Source: Argentina anserina
Taxonomy: Eukaryota; Streptophyta; Magnoliopsida; Rosales; Rosaceae
Length of the DNA stretch: 64,000 nt
NCBI RefSeq assembly: GCF_933775445.1
Contig: NC_065878.1
Coordinates: forward strand, 4,486,001 to 4,550,000
Direction of reading: 5' to 3'
Shown: piece by piece, positions 24,958 to 36,813 of the stretch
How the letters are laid out: every line of letters starts with the position of its first letter
Position numbering within the stretch: position 1 is the stretch's first letter
Made by a program: the position numbers and the translations under genes
The notes under the pieces: generated by a model
Told to the model about the DNA's origin: nothing
The model's input: the letters and a program-made list of their open reading frames with translations, nothing else
Databases searched by the model: none

Positions 24958-25170
24958 TCGGTGTCTAGTAATCTGTGTTCCTCAATTCATCAGGTTGAGG
25001 CCTTAGAAGGAAGAATGTTAATGTTGTTGCATCATTCTGTTATTAATCAAAGATCGGAAGTTGTATTAGACCTGTGTAGAACATCATGGGTTTTCTGGTG
25101 ATAATTGAATTGTGCGTTCTGGTACTGTGCAAGTCTGCAACTTGGGTTCAATGATCAAATTGGAAGAAGT
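24958..25170 (+). repeat. KNOLLE 3' flank, copy 1 of a duplicated segment
   Basis: Shares ordered blocks with 26118-26372, including CTCAATTCATC, TGTAGAAC, GTGATAATTGAATTGT and GCAAGTCTGCA. Similarity is roughly 65-75% with gaps, so this is an old direct duplication of the region just after the KNOLLE stop codon. Confidence 0.7.
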
Positions 25171-25504
25171 TTTTGCTGCAAAAGAATTATGCGCCTAAAT
25201 ATACTACCTTCATTGAGAGTTTAGCTTCCAAACGTGTTCATCTTGACTCGTTTACATGTGTGTTATGCGATGGAGCATCAGAGTGCATTAACACCTCAGT
25301 TGTAAGTCTTGTAACTGCTAGTGTGCTTTCACCAAGGCACATATGCAGACTAGTGCGCAATTAGTACACAGTATGTTACTACTCTTCTGACTTGGCTACT
25401 GAGTTGCTGATTTGGTTGAGCAATTGTGCTACAGACCTATCTAAAAGTTTAGTTTGAGAACTCATTTTATATCTTTGGAGTGTAGAAAGAAAGAATGAGC
25501 GTGA

Positions 25505-25980
25505 GTGAAACCAAATGTTTCATTTGGTAGTATGGCCAGACTCTGCCAGCAAGAGCTTCGGTTTCACTACCAAAAGTCGAAACTCATGTGGTTGCGCCCA
25601 CCACCTAGAGTGAAGAGGTGGACAGCTTTGGCCTCAGGCTACTTAAAGATCAATATGCGACTTGGAATGGTGGTTTTGTTCTGTTGTTAGAGATGAGTGG
25701 GGAAGCATGTTAGCTGAATAGCTGGTGATCCTTTTCCCCTTACGAGGACTAATGTCCCCGGAACATAATGAGTTGCTAGCTTCTGCAAAACAAAGGAATT
25801 TGCAGGTGACTATGTTTTTTCTTTTTAGGCCGTGATGGAAACAGATGATATGGAGGTCCATAGGCAGCTAACTAAGACCAATGTGGGGGTATATAGTGAT
25901 TTCCGCTCTACTCTGAATGACTACGCTTCGGTGCAGGTTAAGCATGCGCCACGAAAGGGCAATGTGGGTGCAGCCTGGGG
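25505..25980 (+). pseudogene. decayed RNase H-like (RVT_3) fragment, non-LTR type
   Basis: Translations in two frames give the landmarks of the plant RNase H-like domain found at the end of LINE-type polyproteins and in solitary genes. First comes a Trp-x-x-Pro-Pro segment, then the strand YLKIN. Next is a VVRDE-like piece after a frame change, followed by METDDMEVHRQL, then VQVKHAPRKGN as the C-terminal block. Stops and frame changes separate the blocks, so it cannot make a protein. It lies between the two copies of the duplicated KNOLLE 3' flank. The domain call is by pattern and fairly safe; the parent element is not known. Confidence 0.65.
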
Positions 25981-26117
25981 CTGCTCCTGCTCCTTCAATT
26001 CTTCTTTCTGCCATTGCAGCTTGTTGTGTGCAGCTGATATTTCTTCTATGTACTAGTTTATTTCGAAGAAGTTTCATAACCCTTTTGCAATCTTTACACC
26101 AAACTCGAAAACTGATC

Positions 26118-26258
26118 CGTGTATCTTGTAATCTGTATCCCTCAATTCATCGGGATGGATCATTTTGCTTCATTTTGCAATATACATGGTGTAGAACTTG
26201 GGTTGGACAAAGGAATCTTAGGTCGTGATAATTGAATTGTAGGTTCTAGTTTTTCTCA

Positions 26259-26300
<42 letters not shown>

Positions 26301-26372
26301 GTAGTTTCTAATACTGTATTCATGCAAGTCTGCACTGAGTTCAACTTCTTGGATCAAAGTGGAAGAAAATTA
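26118..26372 (+). repeat. KNOLLE 3' flank, copy 2, with A/TA microsatellite
   Basis: Direct but diverged repeat of 24958-25170. It is interrupted by an A-run followed by a (TA)n run at 26258-26299. A poly(A) followed by a simple repeat could be the scar of a retroposon tail. Confidence 0.7.
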
Positions 26373-28905
26373 GATTATACGATGTGATTGGAACCACTGA
26401 TTAAAAGAAATTTGAAGCTTTAAGCATGCTGCTTCAGGCCTTCAACCAGTTGAAACGCATGTTACATGCAACATGCATATGTCTTTGGTTTTGTAAAATT
26501 TCTTCTGTTACACCAAAACTGAGTATTTTCTCTGTTACATCTTTGTCAATTCCTTGTACCAAATTCTATAAAATCAAGTCTTGCTATTCAGTTGTAGGAA
26601 CTACAAATAAACTTTATATCCCATAACCAGCAAACATTTTTGGTATGAGGAAAACATTACCGTAGCACAAAGCAAAATCCACTACTCCACCTATACGCCC
26701 TAGTCATCTATTCCTTGTCTGGGCAAGAGCTTCAGCTGTTGGTTCTTTGGAGACTTGCCATGAACTTGACAATTACTATTAATTGTAAGGGTTCTGAAAT
26801 GAACTATTTGGAGAATTTTATGGAAGTTCTAGTAAGAAAATGGGATGCGAGAATGATGAGCAACATGAAGGGTTGGTAAGGTGAAATGAGATGGAACTGT
26901 GTTTGTGTTCATGTTGGAGCATATGGGGGAGTAGCTATATACACAATTGGGAGGGGAACTCGGTGGCTGTTGTGCTGGGCTGCGTTTCCGGTCTCAGATT
27001 TAATGATTAACAATACTACATGATAATGTGCGGGCTAGGCAAGATAGAAGCCAAGTTATTTTGACAGAAAAATAAGTGTCATAAATACACCTGAACTACA
27101 CATCAAAATATACTCACAATGAATGAAAGTTGCAAATGAAGGTAGCAGTGTATAATGAATTTTAGCATATGATAAATCATAAACTCTTATAAGAGTCGAA
27201 ATACTATATATTTAAATCCGCATTAAGAAATTAGAAACCAAAAAAAGCTTTATAATCATTCTAAAGCCTGATTTTCTTACACAATGAAATTAGAGCATGA
27301 TTTCCTACTTTAAACCATGACATATGACCATAGAGCACTAAACGTAACAAAAAGTAGCACTGAGTCCCTGGTGAGCATGCAAATTTCTGTGAATTATTGC
27401 AACATAATGGAACACAACATCAAAGAAAACAAAAGACTTGTATAACATAAACATATAATTGTGGTAAAATATAAATTGCAAGAACGCTTTCATATTCATG
27501 CAGTCTTACCAATTTAATATAATTGAACCCAAAACTGGGTTTGTTGTATCTTCCATCAGCATTCCAGAAGACTGAATTATCTATAGTTTGGTATGACTCA
27601 GAAGACTGAACTATCTATAGTTTGGTATGAGTCAGAAGAAAATCCATGCAAGCATATCTGTTTCCAGAACCTCTAATTACTATATAGTGTGTCCCAAGCA
27701 AAGAAACACCAGATCTCACAGACGAGCAGCCCCAGGGAAAAAGGAAGCTCAAATGCAAATTTCACAACTGAAATCAATCCAATTCACTGAGACAGTCTAT
27801 GTAAAAATTTGTCAGGCAGCAACACTGATACCTGCATGCATGCCATAACAAGTTCTCTCCTACCGGTGGGCCTTCATTCAAGTACCTTGACATCTTTTTA
27901 TGACTAATGCATGGCTCCTCACCTTCTGTTGAAAAATAAATTAGATTCGGATAAAATAAGAATCAATCAAAATGGCAAAATGCTAACAAAACATGCAAGC
28001 AAAATTAATAAACACAGATTTCACTACTGCAAATACTAAAAGTTTATAACTGGTACTTTAGTTGAGCAAAGCATAAATGCTACAACATGTTTATGTGGGT
28101 GCCAGCTGAATCTTTACGAGCAACTTCCTAACAAGGTTACCTACAAATTGATTAAGGATGTAGAAATTAGAAGATAGTGTTCTCCTCTGATAAATATGTC
28201 AACTTATTATGTAATTTACACTACCGAGAAGTTCAGAAACAAGACTCAGGTACTACTATAATTAGATGCTACAAGCCTTCTCGCTTATTGCTATCCATGG
28301 CCACCGCTGTGTGACATTCTGATATATGTTTGGCATCTTTCCAGTAAAACAGAAAAGATCTTGCCGATACAGAATGGCCACTTAAAAAGAAGTTGGATCT
28401 ATTGCAAAAGCATTTAAACTATAAGTATACCTAAGATGGATCAACGTTTCTCCTACTTCACTAATGAATAACATAAAGCCAAAAAATCTTATAATGAAAA
28501 AAATAATGGTTTATTCTGCTATTGTTACTTCTTGATTTGCAAGGGAACTGAATTATTTTTCTTCCATAACCTCTCTTTTGAAATGACTGCCAAATGCCCG
28601 GACATTTCAAACAAATGCCCATTTGAAAAGATTAAAGCGAGTCATTATTTTAGCTTTAAAAAAATTAAAAAGTGCAACCAGGTGATCGTTGGTACAAATA
28701 AAGAAAAGCAACAGCAACATACATTGGTTAGGATGGGACTCCTGTGGTTCACGAACCCCTTCAGTGTTTGCATAACACGCCCCTTATTGGAGCTGTTGTT
28801 GCAACTTCATGGTCTGAACTCTGCTGGTAGCAAAATTTGCTGGTGATCAATTAAAATGAACCTGGGCTGGTTGTCATTTTATATACAAAGATTGCACATG
28901 TCACG
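26373..28905. other. intergenic region between KNOLLE and the PPR gene
   Basis: AT-rich with only chance frames. A 34-bp unit is tandemly duplicated at 27565-27632. The part nearest 28905 should include the 3' UTR of the minus-strand PPR gene. I see no RNA gene or transposon ends. Confidence 0.5.
27565..27632. repeat. 34-bp tandem duplication
   Basis: Two adjacent copies of a 34-base unit beginning CAGAAGACTGAA and differing at two or three positions. Confidence 0.9.
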
Positions 28906-31614
28906 TTATGTTCCATCCATTCCCTCAATCAGCATTGAGTATGTCTGAGGATGAAGCTTGGAACCCATCTGCTCCATAATGGTTATCAATTCAGAGCAGC
29001 TACTGACAAGACCCCTCTTGAGCAAACCATCATAGAGAACTTTCCAAGCTACTTCATCAAGATTATATCCACATGTGAGCAAACTACAGAAAACGGCTTT
29101 TGCCTTCTCGATATTATTTTCAATAAATAGCCCACATACAAGCAACTTGGAAGACTCTAATGTCGGTAAATGACCATCCTCAATCATCTTTTCCAGCAGG
29201 ATTACCGCCTCTTCATACACTTGCAACTGACAACAACAGTTAATAAGAAAATGATAGATATCCTGACTGGGAGATATCTGCCTATCTCTCATATGACCAT
29301 ATAGCCTCTGGGCTAATTCCAAGCGTCCCTCTTTGCAAATACCTACTATAAGCTTTTCATATGTACTGACATTGGGTGCACAGCCATGTTCCACCATCTT
29401 CTCAAACAGATCTAAAGCAATTTGATAATCCAAAGTCTTCCATACATCAGCAATATCAGTGAAGTTTGAGGCCGAATCAAGTCTGACCATATAGCCATTT
29501 TTCCTCAAGAGCGAAACATGTTTGATCAGAAAAGAATAGGTATAGTGAGAAGGATCACAGCAAGCATCAAACATACGCTTAAGAACACCAAATGCAGAAT
29601 CTAAGAGTCCCAGACGTCCGTAAGTGTTGATCAATAATGTGTAGGCCAACGAATCTGCTCTAATTCCTTCTTCACTCATCTTAACCATCCATTTTTCTGC
29701 CTCTTCTATATCCCCTATGCTGCAATATGCATGGATAAATGAAGTGTAAATAATTACATCTGGCAGACTACCGGAACAAACCATCTCATTGAACAATCTA
29801 TGAGCATGGCTAAAATCCCCTTCTTTCAGCCTCTGTTTGATTAGTATGGAATAAGTATGTGGTGTATGCATCAGGCCTGCGCTTAACATCTTCTCCACCA
29901 GTAATATTGCATCCTGCAATTTTCCTTCTTTGCACATTGCATCTATCACAGTATTGTACGTGCATGCGTTCGGCACACAGCCCTCCATAAGCATCCTATC
30001 AAATAAAGCACAAGCATCATTGATTTTCCCCACCTTGCAGTAACCATCAATCAAAGCAGTAAATATCACTTCATTTGACTTTATGCCTTTCTCCTTGAGA
30101 GAATCAAACTGAGCATGAGCTTCTTCCAGTCTCCCACTCTTACAAAGACTGTCTATGAAAACACCATAGGTCCACTGGTCAGGCACCAAACCACTATCCT
30201 TCATCAAATTAAGCAACCTATAAGCACAGTCAAAATCGCCTGCTTTACAATGGCCATGTATTAGTGAGTTGTACGTAATCACACTAGGTTCGAGCTTCAG
30301 ATTGAGCATCTTAGTGAGCAATGCCATTGCCTGGTTAACATCTTTTTTATTACAAAACCCAAATATTAATTCATTGAACGTCCGAGCATTCGGATGACAC
30401 TTATTCGATTCCATTAAAGCCTTAACACCCATTGCAGCCTCAACTGCTCCCTCCTTGCAATACCCATCAATCAACGCGTTGTACGTGACAACAGTAGGAG
30501 CCAACCGTTTCTCCAACATCTTCTCCAGCAACTTCCTACCCTCCTCCACCTTATTTTCCTTACACACACTATCAATAAGCACGGTATAAGTATGAGCATT
30601 TGGCTCACAACCCTTTTCCTGCATCTCTTCAAACAGCCCCATTGCTCTCGTTTTATCTCCCAATCTACAAAAAGCACCAATAAGAACCGTATACGTCCTG
30701 ACAGTCGCTTCACAACCATCCTCCCCCATCTGAGAAAACAACTGGAAAGCCTCACCAACCCGATCCGCCTCACACAGCCCGTGTATCAAATTCGTATAAG
30801 AAACCTCATTTCTACGACAACCCTTCTCCGGCATTACCCTAAACACACTATAAGCACTATCCACATCCTTATTCCTACAATGCCCCAGTATCATAGAAGT
30901 ATAACTAAACGTATCCGGCCGCAACCCGGCCTGCCCTATCTTACTAAAATAGCACCCAGCCTCGGCCACATTCCCTACCTTACAATACGCATTGACCATG
31001 GTGTTAAAAGTATGCAAATTCGGCCGAACACCGGCCTCCAACATCTCTACATAAACGTTTTTGAGATCTTCGAGCAGCGAGAATTTAGACAAGCACATGA
31101 GGAGGAAGTTGCAGGACCTGAGAGTGAGGGGGAAGGCGCGCTCGGCGGTGAGGAGGCGGAGGCGGCGGAGGACGAAGAGGGCGGCGGCGGGGGAGGCGGC
31201 GGATTTGATCATGGAAATGCGGATGTTATGGGCGGCGGGGAGGAGGGAGGGGATGGGGAGGAGGAGGGAGAGGAGGAGGGAGTGGGAGAGGAGGGAGTGG
31301 CGGAAGGAGGGTTTGAGGGAGAGGAAGTGGAAGAAGGAGAGGGCGGTGTGGGGGGAGAGATGGGGGAGGAGGGAGGAGGCTTGGGATGGGGATATGGAGG
31401 GGATTAAGGGTTTGAGGAAGGGGTGGTTTTGCCAGTTGGGGTGGGTGAGGAGAATGGAGAGCAGCTGGGAGGAGAGGTGGTCGAGACTGGGGTGAGGAGG
31501 TGAGGTGGAGAAGAAGCGTTTGGGGTTGGGGTTGAGGAGGAGAGAGAAGGACCCAAGTGAGGGAATGGGTTTGGGTTTCATGGTGGTGGTGGTGGTGGGG
31601 AGGAGGAGATTCAT
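28906..31614 (-). CDS. P-class pentatricopeptide repeat protein (902 aa), At5g65560-like
   Basis: A single uninterrupted exon on minus. The N-terminus is Pro/Ser-rich with KRFFSTSPP around residues 32-40, a typical mitochondrial presequence cleavage context. Met12 (31581) is an alternative start. From about residue 190 to the end there are about 19 canonical 35-residue PPR motifs in register, such as NLHTFNTMVNAYCK and VVTYNALIDGYCKEG. One irregular longer unit interrupts them near residues 690-730. No E, DYW or SMR domain follows, so it is a pure P-class protein. These bind organellar RNA one base per repeat and act in stability, splicing or translation. Repeat layout and C-terminal residues resemble Arabidopsis At5g65560 as I remember it; orthology is inferred. 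The long frames on plus at 30592-31495 are antisense shadows of the biased N-terminal coding sequence. Confidence 0.93.
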   Translation of the reverse strand: MNLLLPTTTTTMKPKPIPSLGSFSLLLNPNPKRFFSTSPPHPSLDHLSSQLLSILLTHPNWQNHPFLKPLIPSISPSQASSLLPHLSPHTALSFFHFLSLKPSFRHSLLSHSLLLSLLLPIPSLLPAAHNIRISMIKSAASPAAALFVLRRLRLLTAERAFPLTLRSCNFLLMCLSKFSLLEDLKNVYVEMLEAGVRPNLHTFNTMVNAYCKVGNVAEAGCYFSKIGQAGLRPDTFSYTSMILGHCRNKDVDSAYSVFRVMPEKGCRRNEVSYTNLIHGLCEADRVGEAFQLFSQMGEDGCEATVRTYTVLIGAFCRLGDKTRAMGLFEEMQEKGCEPNAHTYTVLIDSVCKENKVEEGRKLLEKMLEKRLAPTVVTYNALIDGYCKEGAVEAAMGVKALMESNKCHPNARTFNELIFGFCNKKDVNQAMALLTKMLNLKLEPSVITYNSLIHGHCKAGDFDCAYRLLNLMKDSGLVPDQWTYGVFIDSLCKSGRLEEAHAQFDSLKEKGIKSNEVIFTALIDGYCKVGKINDACALFDRMLMEGCVPNACTYNTVIDAMCKEGKLQDAILLVEKMLSAGLMHTPHTYSILIKQRLKEGDFSHAHRLFNEMVCSGSLPDVIIYTSFIHAYCSIGDIEEAEKWMVKMSEEGIRADSLAYTLLINTYGRLGLLDSAFGVLKRMFDACCDPSHYTYSFLIKHVSLLRKNGYMVRLDSASNFTDIADVWKTLDYQIALDLFEKMVEHGCAPNVSTYEKLIVGICKEGRLELAQRLYGHMRDRQISPSQDIYHFLINCCCQLQVYEEAVILLEKMIEDGHLPTLESSKLLVCGLFIENNIEKAKAVFCSLLTCGYNLDEVAWKVLYDGLLKRGLVSSCSELITIMEQMGSKLHPQTYSMLIEGMDGT

Positions 31615-31993
31615 TCATGGCTTCTGGTTCTGGTTGTTTGAGGAGGAGGAGGAGCAGAAGAAGAAGAGAGTGGAGGCATGGCTTATTGGCTTCTTGGAGT
31701 CGGCTTCTGCTTATTTACTCGCGCACTTCTGGGCCGGGTGGGTCGTTGGGCTTTTCGGATTGTGCTTTGCTTCAGGAGCATTGTATCAGTTTACTTCAAT
31801 TCCAGGTTAGAACCATTGAAGCAAACCGTTATCTTTCAATACTCGAGGCCCATGACATTGATTGCTTCACCAAGAGAATTGCGATACAATGTTTTGGTGA
31901 GTGTGTATATCGTCCTTTTTGTAACGTGCATTTCAAATAAAATCTGACATTGAAAATGTGTGACTGGCTTCTGATGTGTCTTTGGGTTGGCTA
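31615..31993. other. spacer between PPR start and copia remnant
   Basis: Presumed 5' UTR and promoter of the minus-strand PPR gene. Overlapping plus frames here are not supported by homology. The five bases before the copia LTR are GGCTA, the possible left target duplication. Confidence 0.5.
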
Positions 31994-32351
31994 TGTTAGG
32001 AATTCGAGAAGTGCAAAGTTTACGAGGTTCGACAAAGAACTTGTCTACGTCCTCGGACTGCTGGGTTTCACTATAGAAGAACAAGACAAACAAGAATACA
32101 AGATCTCTCACAAGACGTTCTCACCAACTCTCAAGACCTCACTTGCTCTCTGTGTTTTACCTTGATATCTAACTACTGCTACCTATGTCCATATTTATAG
32201 ATGTCTAAACTTGAAACCTATAAGTCATTGAAAACTTATTCCCAATAGACATAGAAACTATTACCAAGTAGGAAACCACCAAAGTGTTCATTCTTTGATT
32301 AAGATCTAATAAATCCTTATCCTAAGTGGAATCGGATCCACAAACCTAACA
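31994..32351 (-). repeat. copia LTR (3' LTR of the minus-strand remnant)
   Basis: 358 bp with ends TGTTAGG and CCTAACA, an intact 7-bp terminal inverted repeat. Directly to its right on plus is the complement of a purine-rich tract (minus AAGTGGAAGAT), so this is the 3' LTR. A 227-bp part of the same LTR is at 46431-46657 on plus. Confidence 0.9.
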
Positions 32352-32419
32352 ATCTTCCACTTGGAGCCGATTGCACCAGTAACAACAATCTTCAACACTC
32401 TTCAATCATAGCAACTCGA

Positions 32420-35226
32420 AACCCACCGCATCCAACATCTCCCTCTTCAAGTTTGGAGACCAACTGAAGCCAAGCATAGGTTCAGTTTACCTATTGGCAC
32501 AGACTTAGTCAACATGTCCGCAAGATTTTCACTTCCTTGAGTCTTCAACAATTGCATCACTTCATTCTCCACGAGCTCTCTTATGTAGTGATACTTCATG
32601 GTGTTTAGTCTTTGAATGAAAAACAAGGTTTTTTTGCCAAGTGAATTGCACTTTGACTATCACTATGCAAAGCACAAATCTCCTTCTTTTTACCCAATTT
32701 CTCCAAGAGACCTTTTAGTTACACCATCTCCTTACCAGCCTCTGAGACTGCTACATACTCTGACTCCGTCGTCGGCAAAGTCACTTGCCCTTGCAAATGT
32801 GAGATCCAAGATACAGCAGTACCACCTACATTATACACATAACCAGTTGTACTCCGACTAGTATCATTATCTCCTGCCAAGTCTGCATCCATATACCCTT
32901 GTAATTCAGCACTACCTCTCTTGAAACAAAGAGACATATTAGTAGTACCTTGAAGATACCTCATGATCCACTTCACAGCCTCCCAATGTTGCTTACTTGG
33001 ATTACTTGTGTACCTACTCACAACTCCAACTACATGCACAATATCGGGTCTAGTACACACCATAGCATACATTAAGCATCTAACTGCCGACGCATAAAGT
33101 ATGTTCTTCATATATTCTTTTTCCTTTTCACTCTTGGTTGATTGTTCCAATGACAACTTAAAGTGTGCCGCTAACGGTGTACCGACAGCCTTTGATTCAT
33201 CCATATTGAATCGCTTAAGTACCTTCTCAACATACTCCGCTTGTGAAGGCTTCAGAGTACCACCCACTTTATCACGAATAATCTTTATACCTAAGATTTT
33301 CTTCGCCTCACCCAAATCCTTCATTGCGAACTGATTTGACATCTCTTTCTTCAACTTCTCAATCTCGTCGAAGTCTGCCCCAGCTATCAACATATCATCC
33401 ACATACAATAAGAGAATGATATAAGACTTGTCAAACCTCTTAAAGTAACAATAGTGATCCGATTGACATCTTGTGTAGCCACTTCTACACATGAACGCAT
33501 CAAACTTCTTGTACCACTGCCTTGGGGCTTGTTTTAAGCCATACAAGCTCTTTTGCAGTTTGCATACCAAGTCCTCCTTACCAGGTGCTATAAAATCTTT
33601 TGGTTGCTGCATGTAAATTATCTCCTTCAAAATCTCCATGAAGAAAAGCAGTCTTGACGTCTAGCTGCTCCAAATATAATCCTTCAGCTTCCACTAGTCT
33701 AAGCACCACCCGAATTGTTGTATGCTTAACAACCGGAGAAAAGATCTCATCAAAATCAACACCCTCCTTTTGCTGAAAACCTTTCACAACCAGCCTGGCC
33801 TTGTAACGTTTTCTCCCATCAACTTCTTGTTTAATCTTGTAAATCCACTTATTTTGTAATGCTTTCTTTCCCGCTGTCAATTCAGCTAACTCCCATGTAT
33901 TGTTGGACATGAGAGAGTCCTACTCATCTTGCATAGCACTCTCCCACTTAGTTGAATCTTCATGTTGTATCGCCTCATCATAAGTCACGGGTTCACCACA
34001 GTTAGTTAATAGCAAATAGTTAGGACAAAGCGAGTATATGTCTGGCGGTATTCCTTTGTTACTTGTCGAAGATACTCTTGGCACAAAAGGAGGTGTCATT
34101 GGCTCATCATTAGGAACTCCATTATCAAGTTGTGCTACCTCAGGAGCTACTTCTTGTTGTTCATGCCCATGATTAACCTTAGACACATCTTTATCAGACA
34201 ATTCTTTCAATCTTGCAAACTGCCGATCTTTTCTTACAGGACTTTCAGGCTTTGCTGCTTGTCTATTCTTATACATCACCTTTTCATTAAAGATGACATT
34301 TCGACTCTTGATAACTTTCTTGCTTTGCATATCCCAAAACCTAAAGCCAAGCTCATCCCCGCCATAGCCGATGAATATGCACTTTCGAGACTTAGGATCT
34401 AACTTGCTTCTTGCACCGGACTCAATGTGAACATATGCCACACAACCAAACACTCTTAAATGTGATAGGCCTATATCTCTTCCACTCCATTTTTCCTCAG
34501 GTAGAAGATTATTCAATGACGCTGACGGTCCACGGTTAATTAAGTAAGCAGCAGTATTAACCGCATCAGCCCATAACATGTCTGGCAATCCTGCGTGTAT
34601 CCTCATACTCCTTGCGCGCTCATTCAAAGTCCTATTCATGCGTTCAGCCACTCCATTATGCTGTGGAGTTCCAGGAATTGTTCTTTCCATCCTGATCCCG
34701 TTCTCTGCACAATACTCTTTTAAAATGATTACTACAATATTCACCTCCATTATCTGACCTTAGACATTTGATCTTAAAACATGTCTCAGTCTCTACGATT
34801 GTCTTCAACTTCTTGACTAAGCACCTCCCATTTATGTTTCATAAAGTAAACCCATACTTTCCTTGTGGAATCAACAATATAAGTCATGTAGTACCTTGAG
34901 CCAGCCATAGAAAGCTCAGGTGCAAGACCCCACACATCAGTATGAACCAACTCCAGTTTTTTATCTTTTGGTGCCTTGCCACCTTTTGAGAAACTGACAG
35001 TTTTTTGCTTCCCAAATATACAATCTTCACAAAGCCCAATTTTCACTGAGTTCACACCATGTAGTTTACCTTGTGCATGAAGTACACCCATTCATTTCTC
35101 GCTGATGTGCCCAAGTCTACGATGCCATAAGTATGCATCATCCTTCTTCTCAACGATCGTACCGCCTACATTGTTTTCAACAACAAAGATAATACCCAAG
35201 GTCGTGTAGAGTGACCCTGTCTTGAG
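32420..35226 (-). pseudogene. copia pol pseudogene (integrase, reverse transcriptase, RNase H)
   Basis: Read on minus from the right, domains appear in copia order. Pre-integrase: WHRRLGHIS and CEDCIFGKQ near 34980-35130. Integrase: HTDVWG, and GTPQHNGVAERMN with the catalytic Glu near 34640-34670. Reverse transcriptase: ARLVVKGFQQKEGVDF, LYGLKQAPRQWY, LLYVDDMLIAG near 33390-33820. RNase H: ADLAGDNDTSRSTTGY and TTESEYVAVSEAGKE near 32740-32900. At least five lesions break it: a stop before MGVLHAQ, a frame change near 34770, a TAG near 33915, a frame change near 33610, and a stop plus frame change after the last block. The Tyr-Val-Asp-Asp block is like Tnt1/Tork elements. Confidence 0.88.
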
Positions 35227-36791
35227 TGATAGGAGCACAAAGTGTGACGTTCTTAATGTATATATGCCCTATTCTTATGCTTTGTTACTTCTTATTTAGT
35301 TGTTTTAGGTTCATATTTGATATATGTATGTTCTAGGTAGAGCTATTTCGAACTTAGATGATTTGATGATGAAATTGTGCTAAGTGTTAGAACTCCTGAT
35401 TGAGCTAGGATTCCTTACTCGACTAGGACTCTACTTTCCTATTTTCACTCTTTCCTATTCCTTAATCGACGATTTCTTTTCAGGAAAGACAAATCATATT
35501 TGGAAAGAAAGGAGAGTTGCCGAGTTGCATTCCTAGTTGAACAAGGAAATCATATTCGAGTTGAAGAAGGAGAAGAGGAGGCCGGCCTAGCTACTCCTAG
35601 TTGGACCAAGAGATTGCCGAGCTGCCTTTAGAGATCTCCCTATTGGACTTGGTTTCCTACATCAAGTTGGATATGGAGTACATAAATCAAATCCATAACA
35701 AAGAGGATTTCAGTTTCCCAATTGGATTCTATTTCCTTTTGGCACGCAAGAAGGCTTCTTAAACTTCTATATATAGAGGCCGGCCTCTCCATTCAGCAAC
35801 ATCATCAACCCTACACAAAAACACAGCCATAAGCTCTGCCGAATTCATCCTTCACCATTCCAATAAATCCTAAAACCGATTCCATCATTCCCCACCTATC
35901 AATAGCCTTCAAACACGCTTGTGAAGGAGGTTTCATCCATAGAAGTCTCGGCTACACTTGTGGATTGCTTGATTTATAAAGTGTAACCATGATTCACTCT
36001 TGTTTAATTTCGGGTTTGGTTTTGTTCTTGGTCATGGATGAAGTTGCGATTTGTTTAGAGTAGTCTTGTATCAATTTTGTCTATGAAATAGCTACTTGAT
36101 TCAATTTATATAGAGGATTCGAAAATTATGTTTTGGTTTTATGATTTTCGGGTTTTGGTTTCTGCCGAACCTAGCTTTTGAACAATTTCGATGCCTATGT
36201 GTTATGACTATGCTTGTAGCATGATATTTAGGTTGTTGGATTAAAGACTTATGCTAAGAACATGTTTATTCTTGTTTATGTGATTTTCGATTTGCATGGT
36301 TGTTGGTTAAGTAAGTGACATACTTGATGAATTCAATGTGCATGGCTTTGGGATTACATGATTAAGATGAACATGTTAGAATTTCGATTATGGCTGCTTG
36401 GTTGTGATTGAATGTGTTAAGTGTCTATGTGTTTAGGTTACTGCTTAGAACCCTAAATGCATGATCCATCCATGGTTGCTCAATGTATGTCTCGGCATGA
36501 TTCAATAAGAAGTTGTAGAACTTAGTTCGATTCCCTCTATGTGAGTTGTTTTGGTGATTGTTTGTGTGTTGGTTGGTTGATCACATGTATATATTAGTTT
36601 AGGTTTTATTTACTGTTTTTATGATTCAAACCAAATCTATATCAAACTTTAAAACCCTTTATGAATTCGTGTAAGTATTGTGATCCTAAGCCCTGGCTGG
36701 ATCCCCGGTTTGTGAACGATACCCTCTTGCTTTATACTACTATGATGTGTTCAGGGTTAAATATTGATGTCGAGTAATCGAGCATTCATCA
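35227..36791 (+). repeat. Athila copy 2, 5' LTR
   Basis: 1,565 bp, TGATAGG...CATCA. The TATA-like CTATATATAG at 35767-35776, next to the GGCCGGCC palindrome, is the likely promoter. Confidence 0.96.
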
Positions 36792-36793
36792 AA

Positions 36794-36813
36794 TGGCGCC
36801 GTTGCCGGGGATC
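36794..36813 (+). other. primer-binding site, tRNA-Asp
   Basis: TGGCGCCGTTGCCGGGGATC two bases after the LTR, identical to copy 1 and complementary to the 3' end of tRNA-Asp. Confidence 0.88.

Larger units (their letters stand above)
31994..35226 (-). mobile_element. Tork/Tnt1-like Ty1/copia retrotransposon remnant, left part
   Basis: Minus-oriented 3' portion of a copia element: LTR at 31994-32351, then RNase H, reverse transcriptase, integrase and pre-integrase domains leftward to rightward. The second Athila copy (35227-45827) was inserted into the pre-integrase region. Removing it and one TTGAG joins 35226 to 45833 without a gap in homology. The 5' LTR and gag expected on the right are missing. 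Instead, a plus-strand copia 3' end follows at 45984. Confidence 0.9.

Noticed and set aside
26661..26691. 18-base identity with the last ALADIN exon region (AAAATCCACTACTCC)
   Set aside because: Flanking bases do not match; taken as chance.
30592..31495. Glu/Gly-rich plus-strand frames opposite the PPR gene
   Set aside because: Shadow of the Pro/Ser/Leu-rich presequence; no homology.
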